Below, one piece after another: positions 1 to 4,997 of a stretch of 14,611 nucleotides of DNA. The stretch is from Gemmataceae bacterium. Its GTDB lineage: Bacteria > Planctomycetota > Planctomycetia > Gemmatales > Gemmataceae. Numbering within the stretch: position 1 is the first letter of the stretch; the number at the start of each line of letters is the position of its first letter. A program made the translations under genes and the position numbers. The stretch covers positions 1 through 14,611 of the forward strand of contig CANLGS010000028.1 of NCBI GenBank assembly GCA_947490035.1. Reading direction: 5' to 3'. Below the pieces are notes generated by a model. It was not told the DNA's origin. It ran no database searches and saw only the letters and a list, made by a program, of their open reading frames with translations.

Positions 1-101
1 AGGCATGGTGTCAGCGGGGTGGGGACGAGGTTCTCTTGCGGTCTGCTTGTGGCGATCACGCCACGGTGTCGGCTCGCCGGACGAACTCGGCGGCTGCACC
101 C
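1..101. repeat. 101-bp direct repeat, copy 1
   Basis: This stretch recurs at 1102-1202 with one mismatch (T at 48, G at 1149), so 100 of 101 positions agree. The match stops abruptly after a CGGCTGCACCC motif, and the sequences then diverge completely. The left limit is unknown because the window starts here. Short reading frames starting in it are identical in both copies for 28 codons and then diverge, so I do not treat them as genes. The near identity suggests recent duplication or a mobile/dispersed element end. Confidence 0.95.
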
Positions 102-161
102 AACACGTATTCGGACTCGCACGGCGCGGCCCCGAAGGGTCGGCGGTGGACCGGGGTCTTG

Positions 162-279
162 CGTGCAGATCGACGCCGACGTAGGATGCGGCGGTGGCCG
201 TCAGGTAACGCATGGCGAAGGTCTCCAGGGGTTCCGCGGGGCGAACGACGCCCCGCAAAGAGTAAACCGGAACCTTCAT
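162..279 (-). pseudogene. Possible IS110-type transposase N-terminal remnant
   Basis: Read on the minus strand from the ATG at 279, a frame of about 39 codons gives a sequence containing RYLTATAASYVGVDLHAR. The YVGVDLHAR part resembles the first catalytic-Asp block (DEDD nuclease) at the N-terminus of IS110-family transposases. After this block the frame continues into low-complexity Arg/Pro/Ser codons with no transposase resemblance, so at most a short 5' fragment is present. The call rests on one short motif and may be chance. The remainder of 1-408 holds the direct repeat and an attC-like palindrome, and I see no intact gene there. Confidence 0.22.
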
Positions 280-282
280 CAG

Positions 283-377
283 TATCCAAGCGCTGCAGCA
301 GACGGCGGGGCACGATAGGTTTCTGGGGGTTCGTAGCTCACCGGTGCCCCGCCGCTGCTGAGCTGGGTCGTTCGGCG
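283..377 (+). other. attC-like recombination site 1
   Basis: An imperfect inverted repeat pairs 296-313 (CAGCAGACGGCGGGGCAC) with 344-360 (GTGCCCCGCCGCTGCTG), with one extra base in the left arm. Outside it, the left side reads CCAAGCGCTGCAG and the right side reads TGAGCTGGGTCGTTCGGCG. This layout matches an integron attC: a left simple site, a stem with an extrahelical base, a variable loop, and a right GTTRRRY-type core, here GTTCGGC at 370-376. The left core is degenerate. The site ends about 31 bases upstream of the SnoaL-like ATG, as expected for the head of a cassette. The attC reading is inference; the inverted repeat is directly visible. Confidence 0.55.
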
Positions 378-408
378 ACAATCAACAACAACGGAAGGAG
401 TAAGTGTC

Positions 409-1005
409 ATGCGATGGGTGATTCCAAGCACGCACGCAGTGTTTTCTCGGTGTGCCGCGGCGATGGTGGTCTTCCTGGCAACCCATATCCAGGCGGTCGC
501 GGACGATCCGGTTAAGAAAGCAGCCATCAACGAAGCAGAGGTCAACGCCGCGCAGCAGGCGTGGTGCGATGGGCTGGTGAAGATCGGGAAGGTGCATAAG
601 GACGGGGGCGACTACAAAGCCGTGGCGAGCGAACTCATCGATGATCTCTACGACTACAAAGAGGGCAAAGTGTTCTTCAAGCCTACTTTGGCATTCGGCA
701 AGAATACCTTCCGAAATACCAGGGAAGGCGCACTCTCGTACTTCATCGGTGGGAACAAGGACTTTCCCGAGGACACCGGTTTTGCCCTGAAACACTGGGT
801 GAAAGTGCGCTACGACAACAATGCGGCGGAGAATGGCATTCAGATTCATGGCGACATTGCTATCACGATGGGGAATGTGTACTGCACGAACGCCAAGGGT
901 GAGGAAGTCACGGTGGACAAGACGTTTGTGTTTCGACGGTGCAAGGATGGCAAGCTGCGGCTGTGCGTGCACAAATCGGCACTGCCGTTTGAACCGAGCA
1001 AGTAA
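409..1005 (+). CDS. Secreted NTF2/SnoaL-like protein
   Basis: This gene encodes 198 residues. The first 31 or so form a Sec signal peptide: a short basic start, a hydrophobic core AAAMVVFLATH, and likely cleavage after AVA before DDP. The mature part resembles a family of small secreted proteins with an NTF2/SnoaL-like cone fold, with blocks such as AQQAWCDGLVKIGKV, GGDYKAVA, FKPTLAFG, GNKDFPEDTGFALK, HGDIAITMG and TVDKTFVFR. Members are often auto-annotated as 'phosphoribosyl-AMP cyclohydrolase', but I see no HisI zinc-site motif and would not transfer that name. The start is supported by GGAAGGAG at 393-400, 8 bases before the ATG. Its substrate or role is unknown. It lies directly downstream of attC-like site 1, so it may be an integron cassette gene. 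Confidence 0.85.
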   Translation: MRWVIPSTHAVFSRCAAAMVVFLATHIQAVADDPVKKAAINEAEVNAAQQAWCDGLVKIGKVHKDGGDYKAVASELIDDLYDYKEGKVFFKPTLAFGKNTFRNTREGALSYFIGGNKDFPEDTGFALKHWVKVRYDNNAAENGIQIHGDIAITMGNVYCTNAKGEEVTVDKTFVFRRCKDGKLRLCVHKSALPFEPSK

Positions 1006-1101
1006 CCGCAAAGAGCGGAATGAACCGTGCCGAACCCGTATAAGGTTCCGGAAGTCAAGAGAAAAAATGTCCCAGTCCACAGCTTTTGTTGAGATCAACA
1101 A

Positions 1102-1202
1102 AGGCATGGTGTCAGCGGGGTGGGGACGAGGTTCTCTTGCGGTCTGCTGGTGGCGATCACGCCACGGTGTCGGCTCGCCGGACGAACTCGGCGGCTGCAC
1201 CC
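1102..1202. repeat. 101-bp direct repeat, copy 2
   Basis: This is the second copy of the repeat at 1-101. It lies in the gap between the SnoaL-like gene and the BrnT toxin gene. A small palindrome (TTTGTTGA-GA-TCAACAAA, about 1085-1102) sits directly at its left edge. Its right end, GCCGGACGAACTCGGCGG followed by CTGCACCC, resembles the left arm of an attC site, but no convincing right arm follows; a degenerate candidate is the GTCGTTGAC stretch near 1229. The rest of the 1006-1287 gap holds nothing else I can identify. Confidence 0.95.
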
Positions 1203-1287
1203 GACGGAAGCGGGAGGAGCGGGTTCAGTCGTTGACTCCCGCGTCTCACGCTGCGATGATGACTCCGCACCGGGGCGGAGAGCGGGC

Positions 1288-1503
1288 ATGGGCTTCGAGT
1301 GGGATGAGGACAAGGCCAGCGCCAACGAGGCCAAGCACGGCGTCTCGTTTGCCGAAGCGTCGTCCGTCTTCGGCGATCCGCTGGCCGTCACGTTCGACGA
1401 CCCGCTGCACTCGGCCGATGAGGACCGTTACCTGACCATCGGCCTGTCGGCGGCGGGCCGGGTGCTGATCGTGTCGCATACCGACCGCGGGGCCGCCACC
1501 TGA
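1288..1503 (+). CDS. brnT: BrnT-family toxin, truncated by an in-frame TGA
   Basis: The 71-residue product starts MGFEWDEDKASANEAKHGVS and continues with FGDPLAVTFDDP and RYLTIGLSAAGRVLIVSHTD. This is the classic BrnT pattern (RelE-like ribonuclease toxin of type II toxin-antitoxin modules). The family normally runs to about 90 residues. Here the frame meets TGA at 1501-1503, but the same frame continues after it as VISARVASRGERKGYEDGN up to a TAA at 1573-1575. That tail is exactly the conserved BrnT C-terminal block (consensus roughly R-I-I-S-A-R, then E-R, then Y-E). A single C-to-T change of CGA to TGA would explain this. The toxin is therefore probably inactive unless read through. The start at 1288 follows GGAG at 1277-1280. 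The full-length frame would overlap the antitoxin start by 23 bases, the usual tight coupling. Confidence 0.8.
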   Translation: MGFEWDEDKASANEAKHGVSFAEASSVFGDPLAVTFDDPLHSADEDRYLTIGLSAAGRVLIVSHTDRGAAT

Positions 1504-1552
1504 GTCATCAGCGCGCGAGTGGCCAGCCGCGGCGAGCGCAAAGGATACGAGG

Positions 1553-1771
1553 ATGGCAACTACCCCCGAGCCTAACGATGACCTGCTACCGGAGTACGAC
1601 CTGTCGCAGCTGCGCGGCGGCATCCGCGGTAAGCACTACGCGCGATACCAAGCCGATCCACCGAGGGTAGTCCGGCTGGACCCGGACGTGGCGGCGGCGT
1701 TCCCGACCGAGGCAGCGGTGAACGCGGCGCTTCGGCTGTTGGCCGAGGTCGCTCGCCGCCAGTCCGCGTAG
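1553..1771 (+). CDS. Antitoxin of the BrnT module
   Basis: This 72-residue acidic small protein has the pattern LLPEYDLSQLRGGIRGKHYARY, then VRLDPDVAAAFPTEAAVNAAL. The pattern is shared by a widespread antitoxin family encoded next to BrnT-like or other small toxins. By analogy it binds and neutralises its toxin and autorepresses the operon. The start is set by AAGGA at 1541-1545, 7 bases before the ATG. Its start lies inside the 3' end of the intact-length brnT frame, so the two genes are translationally coupled. It appears full length with no disruption, so it may be an orphan antitoxin if the toxin is dead. Its stop is 10 bases before attC-like site 2, as for an integron cassette. Confidence 0.75.
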   Translation: MATTPEPNDDLLPEYDLSQLRGGIRGKHYARYQADPPRVVRLDPDVAAAFPTEAAVNAALRLLAEVARRQSA

Positions 1772-1781
1772 CGAAGGCACA

Positions 1782-1893
1782 CCGCCCCAGGCGCTGCACC
1801 GGACCCGGCCACGTCCGCTGTTTCCCGTAGCTCACTGGTTCCTGTGTTCGCGGCGGGTGTCGCGGCCGGGCAGGTGAACTGGGTCGTTCGGCG
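1782..1893 (+). other. attC-like recombination site 2
   Basis: The inverted repeat pairs GCACCGGACCCGGCCACG (about 1796-1813) with CGCGGCCGGGCAGGTGA (1861-1877), with mismatches. The left end reads CCGCCCCAGGCGCTGCACC and the right end TGAACTGGGTCGTTCGGCG, ending in the GTTCGGC core at 1886-1892. The last 15 bases (1879-1893) are identical to 363-377 in site 1. GCGCTGCA (1791-1798) recurs at 290-297, and both loops contain GTAGCTCAC. At about 110 bp it fits the attC size range. It begins right after the antitoxin stop. With site 1 it would bracket a cassette-like segment of about 1.5 kb. Confidence 0.6.
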
Positions 1894-1973
1894 GTTGCAC
1901 CCCTTCGCGGAACACTTCTTTCCGCGTCGTCGTTCGGGTTCGTGCCCGGAGGGTGGTTCCTCCTGACCGTGTC

Positions 1974-2002
1974 TTGCGGCCACCCACACGCGGGGGTATA
2001 TT
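1974..2002 (+). promoter_or_regulatory. Sigma70-like promoter, probable leaderless start
   Basis: TTGCGG at 1974-1979 and TATATT at 1997-2002 are separated by 17 bases. The -10 box ends 6 bases before the ATG at 2009, so transcription would begin at or next to the start codon. No Shine-Dalgarno sequence precedes that ATG, which fits leaderless translation. This is a sequence match only. Confidence 0.4.
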
Positions 2003-2008
2003 GCAGCC

Positions 2009-2230
2009 ATGATCCTCATCCGCTTTCCTAACATCGAAGCCAAGCGGTCGGCCCTGGCTCAACTCGCGGGCCGGTTCAGCTTCAAGAGTTGGGCGAGCGG
2101 GGAAATGCTCGTACCCGAAGACGCCTTGCCGTTCCTGGCGGTCCAAGGTGTCGCCTTCTCCGTCGAGGGGCCGGCCACTTATGAGCAGAATGGTTCGGCG
2201 CTTCGAGGTGCTGCTCCCGCTGAGGTTTAA
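2009..2230 (+). CDS. Small conserved planctomycete protein, function unknown
   Basis: This 73-residue protein starts MILIRFPNIEAKRSALAQLA, followed by GRFSFKSWASGEMLVPEDAL and GVAFSVEGPATYEQN. I recognise the pattern as a short protein recurrent in planctomycetes, but no function is known to me. There is no signal peptide or membrane segment. A promoter-like -10 box lies just before the ATG and no ribosome binding site is visible, so the mRNA may be leaderless. Its 3' end overlaps the next gene by 50 bases in another frame. The two are probably expressed together and could act as a pair. The size and overlap recall toxin-antitoxin modules, but no toxin fold is visible. Confidence 0.65.
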   Translation: MILIRFPNIEAKRSALAQLAGRFSFKSWASGEMLVPEDALPFLAVQGVAFSVEGPATYEQNGSALRGAAPAEV

Positions 2231-2501
2231 CGACGGCACGCCCGTCCCCGAAGCGGCGGTCGCCGGCACGCTCATCGAGTTCGAGGAGCGGTTCGGGGCC
2301 GTCTCGTGCGAAACCCAGACGATCCGCGGGCACTGGCGGGCCGACGGGCACAGCTACCGCGACGACCTGATCCGCGTGTTCGTGGACGTGCCGGACGCGC
2401 CCGAAAGCCGCGAATACTTCGTCGCGTGTAAGGAACGGCTCAAGACCCGTTTCCAGCAACTCGACATCTGGATGACCACCTACCTGATCGAAGTGTTGTA
2501 A
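2181..2501 (+). CDS. Conserved hypothetical protein
   Basis: This 106-residue protein starts MSRMVRRFEVLLPLRFNDG, continues with FEERFGAVSCETQTIRGHW, DDLIRVFVDVPD and ends with RFQQLDIWMTTYLIEVL. The pattern belongs to a conserved small-protein family of unknown function, and the body appears complete. The start at 2181 is chosen over the upstream ATG at 2148 because GAGGGG lies at 2165-2170 and the family normally begins close to the RFEVLLPLRFNDG block; ATG 2190 is also possible. It overlaps the preceding gene by 50 bases and ends 109 bases before the convergent stop of the minus-strand dehydrogenase-like gene. I see no terminator of note in that gap. Confidence 0.7.
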   Translation: MSRMVRRFEVLLPLRFNDGTPVPEAAVAGTLIEFEERFGAVSCETQTIRGHWRADGHSYRDDLIRVFVDVPDAPESREYFVACKERLKTRFQQLDIWMTTYLIEVL

Positions 2502-2610
2502 ACCCGCGGGCGATGTTCGAGCGCGAGAGACGCACGACACCGCTCCGCGGCCCACGCTCCGCGCCGGCCTCACGGCGGCCGGCTACGGAAGGCAATCAAC
2601 GCAAGCCCCG

Positions 2611-4683
2611 TCACTTCGCGAAGCGGTAGATGCCCTTCCCGGTCGCGCTGAAGGTCATGAAGTACATCTCGCCCTGCTCGTCCTCGCCGAACGACAGGAT
2701 CGGCTTCGCCGGGTCTTGGATCGGCCGGTTCGCGGTCACGCGCTTCGCGGTCTCGTCGTACTTCAGCGCCCAAATCTTTGACGAGACGTAGTCCGCGTAC
2801 ACGTAGTGCCCGGCCAGTTCCGGCAGCGCCTTGCCGCGGTACACGCCGCCGCCGGTGATCGACTTGCCGATGTCGTGGTGGTACTCCCAGATCGGGTCGA
2901 TCATGTCCTTGTTCTGGCTGACGCCCTTCGGCCCGAACGGGTGGAGCGATTCGCGCAGGCTCCAGCCGTAATTGCCGCCCTTTTCGATGAGGTTGATCTC
3001 TTCGTAAAGGTTCTGGCCCACGTCCGCGGCCCACAGCTTGCCCGTCCCCCGGTCGAAGCTCATGCGCCACACGTTGCGGATGCCGTAGGCCCAGATTTCC
3101 CCGCGCGCGCCCTTCTTATCCACGAACGGGTTGTCCTTCGGGATCGCGTAGTTCTTCCCCGCGTCCTTCTTGTCGATGTCGAGGCGGAGAATCTTGCCGT
3201 ACAGCACGCCGAGGTTCTGGCCGTTCTCCTCCGGGTCGCCGCCCTTGCCGCCGTCGCCGTGGACGACGTACAGGAAGCCGTCTCGCCCGAAGCACACGGT
3301 TCCGCCGTCGTGGTTCCAGAACAGCTTTTTCTCGAACCGGATGATTTGCTCTTCGGAGGCCGGGTCGAGCTTCGTCGGGTCGGTCTTACTCAGCCGGAAC
3401 CGCGACACCACGTTGACGCTGTCTTCCTTCTTCGGCGTGTAGAAGACGAAGACCTCGCCCGTCTCCTTGAATTTCGGGTGGAAGGCGACGCCGAGCAGCC
3501 CTTCTTCGTTGGTCTTGTCGTCGTACTTCACGCGGTCCTGGATGTCGAGGAACACCTTCGTCTCGGTGGCCTTCTGGTCGTTGGCGAAGACGTGAATCGT
3601 GCCCTGTTGGATGGCGACGAAGACGCGGTTGCTGCCGTCGCCGGCGTGCGTCAGCACGATCGGCCGCAGCGGGTTCGGCTTGCCGGTGCTGGTCTCGGCG
3701 CTCCACCCGGCCCACTTCAGGTCGGGGAACGCGATTTCCGTCTTCAGCGGCAGTGGGCTGAAGTCGATCGGCGCGCCCGGCACCTGCGCGGGAATCGCGG
3801 TGAGCGTGCCGCCCTTCATGTCGGGCACGAGGATGTTCTTGCCGTCGGCGGAAAGGCAGGTGTCCGCGGCCGACTTGAAGCCTTCGGCCACGAGCAGCGG
3901 CTTGTCGCCGGGCCGCGCGATGACGAACAACTTGCCGGTCTTCCAACTGGAAATGAACAACCGGCCGTAGTGGTCCCACGTGAGGCCGTCGGCGCCGTCG
4001 ATGCCGTCCGCGATCTTCTCGCTGGTGCCGTCGATCAGTTTGACACGATAGATGACGCCCGAACCGAAGTCGGCGAGGATGACGTGCGACGCGCCGTCCA
4101 TCGCGAGGCCGTTGGGGGTATGCAGGCCGGGCAGCTTCTTCGCGTCAACGAGGAGATCGACCTTGAGTTCACCCTTCGGGACCGGCGGCGCCTTGCCCTT
4201 CGGCATCGGCGGGGGCGTGATGCGGAACACCGCACCGCCGGCGCCCTTGCGGTCGCCGGAGTCGCTGACGAACACGATGCCGCTTTCCGGGTCCACCACG
4301 ATGTCGTTGAGGAACTGCGGCGGGACGGGGAACTTCGCGGCGTCCGCGTACACTTCCGCCTTCGCCGGCTTCGCGGTCAGGTCGATGCGCAGCACCTTCG
4401 TCTTGTCCGCGACGTACAGCCACTTCTGGTAGATGGCGATGCCCTTGGGGTCGTCAAGCCCAGCGACGAGCGTGGTGGCTTTACCGCCTTCGACGACGGC
4501 GATGGAACCGTCGCCGTCCTTATCGAACTCGCCGATGACGGAGACGTAAATCTTGCCGTCCGGCCCGACGACGACCGATTCCGGGTTCACAAGCCCTTCG
4601 ATCATGGGCTTGGGCAGTTCCGCGGCGCCGGCGGAAGCCGGTCCGACGAGCAGGAGGAAGGCGAGAGAGAGGTAGCGCTTCAT
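2611..4683 (-). CDS. Secreted two-propeller protein: SMP-30/NHL-like plus glucose/sorbosone dehydrogenase domain
   Basis: This gene encodes 690 residues with a Sec signal peptide (MKRYLSLAFLLLVGPASAGA). Residues about 25-310 look like an SMP-30/strictosidine-synthase-type beta-propeller, with repeated blades such as ESVVVGPDGKIYVSV, PNGLAMDGASHVILADFG and GLTWDHYGRLFISS. Residues about 330-690 match the PQQ-dependent aldose (glucose/sorbosone) dehydrogenase propeller. Typical motifs are EEGLLGVAFHPKF, NHDGGTVCFGRDGFLYVVHG near residue 455, YGIRNVWRMSFD, DVGQNLYEEI and GGNYGW. Known members oxidise sugars in the periplasm with PQQ. Substrate and cofactor use here are inferred. The fusion of two propellers makes it about twice the length of a simple sugar dehydrogenase. 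The ATG at 4683 lies downstream of a promoter-like pair (CACTAT/TTGCCC on the minus strand). It is divergent from the DUF1501 gene. Confidence 0.9.
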   Translation of the reverse strand: MKRYLSLAFLLLVGPASAGAAELPKPMIEGLVNPESVVVGPDGKIYVSVIGEFDKDGDGSIAVVEGGKATTLVAGLDDPKGIAIYQKWLYVADKTKVLRIDLTAKPAKAEVYADAAKFPVPPQFLNDIVVDPESGIVFVSDSGDRKGAGGAVFRITPPPMPKGKAPPVPKGELKVDLLVDAKKLPGLHTPNGLAMDGASHVILADFGSGVIYRVKLIDGTSEKIADGIDGADGLTWDHYGRLFISSWKTGKLFVIARPGDKPLLVAEGFKSAADTCLSADGKNILVPDMKGGTLTAIPAQVPGAPIDFSPLPLKTEIAFPDLKWAGWSAETSTGKPNPLRPIVLTHAGDGSNRVFVAIQQGTIHVFANDQKATETKVFLDIQDRVKYDDKTNEEGLLGVAFHPKFKETGEVFVFYTPKKEDSVNVVSRFRLSKTDPTKLDPASEEQIIRFEKKLFWNHDGGTVCFGRDGFLYVVHGDGGKGGDPEENGQNLGVLYGKILRLDIDKKDAGKNYAIPKDNPFVDKKGARGEIWAYGIRNVWRMSFDRGTGKLWAADVGQNLYEEINLIEKGGNYGWSLRESLHPFGPKGVSQNKDMIDPIWEYHHDIGKSITGGGVYRGKALPELAGHYVYADYVSSKIWALKYDETAKRVTANRPIQDPAKPILSFGEDEQGEMYFMTFSATGKGIYRFAK

Positions 4684-4719
4684 TGCCGGGTGTTCCTCAC
4701 GAGGGTGATGGGTGCGGGA

Positions 4720-4750
4720 ATAGTGTGGCCGGGCGCGGCGTGTTGGGCAA
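4720..4750 (-). promoter_or_regulatory. Promoter-like pair for the dehydrogenase-like gene
   Basis: Read on the minus strand, TTGCCC (4745-4750) is followed after 19 bases by CACTAT (4720-4725), 37 bases before the ATG at 4683. The spacing is slightly long. The -35-like box coincides with the outer end of the long palindrome. Confidence 0.3.
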
Positions 4751-4918
4751 GGGGCGAAATGGAACCACGGCGCGTCGCGAAGGCTTCCCAGGGCGTTGTC
4801 CTGGGCTGAGGAGTGTCACCCTGCCGGGTGCTGACGGGCCGCGGGCTGTATGCCTGCCACTCCTCAGCCCAGGGCGTTGCCCTGGGAAGCCTCCGTGACG
4901 CGCCCATTTCACTTGCCC
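4745..4918. repeat. Long imperfect palindrome between divergent genes
   Basis: The core arms at 4781-4815 and 4858-4892 (35 bases each, AGGCTTCCCAGGGCG to GGCTGAGGAGTG and its complement) differ only in a central GTTGT/AACGC block. Each arm contains a smaller palindrome of the CCCAGGGC-CCTGGG type. Outward, the arms continue imperfectly through GCGCGTC, GAAATGG and GGGCAAG, giving a roughly 174-bp element with a 42-base spacer. It accounts for most of the 314-base gap between the divergent genes. It resembles a dispersed, non-coding palindromic element (MITE- or BIME-like). Reading frames across it are artefacts of the palindrome. Confidence 0.85.
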
Positions 4919-4941
4919 CGGCCGCCGCGCCGCGGCATTAT
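4913..4941 (+). promoter_or_regulatory. Promoter-like pair for the DUF1501 gene
   Basis: TTGCCC at 4913-4918 and CATTAT at 4936-4941 are 17 bases apart, and the ATG is 56 bases beyond the -10 box. The -35-like box is the right end of the long palindrome, mirroring the arrangement on the minus side. Confidence 0.35.
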
Positions 4942-4997
4942 GGGTGAACTGCTACCCCTCCGTCGGCTGACGCCCACGGCTCGCCTGGAACTTTTCC

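Noticed and set aside
19..318. Short frames starting in the 101-bp repeat (also at 1120)
   Set aside because: The same 28-residue start occurs in both copies and then diverges. The second is simply read-in to the brnT frame.
382..1200. 272-codon minus-strand frame through the SnoaL-like gene
   Set aside because: The plus-strand gene has a signal peptide, a ribosome site and family motifs. The antisense frame only joins repeat sequence to its shadow.
2806..4809. 667-codon open frame on the plus strand
   Set aside because: It is antisense to the dehydrogenase-like gene, its translation is Val/Arg/Asp-rich with no recognisable domain, and it arises from GC-rich codon bias.
4680..4912. Small frames of about 70 codons on both strands in the divergent gap
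   Set aside because: They arise from the long palindrome, which gives similar peptides on both strands. No ribosome site or family match was seen.
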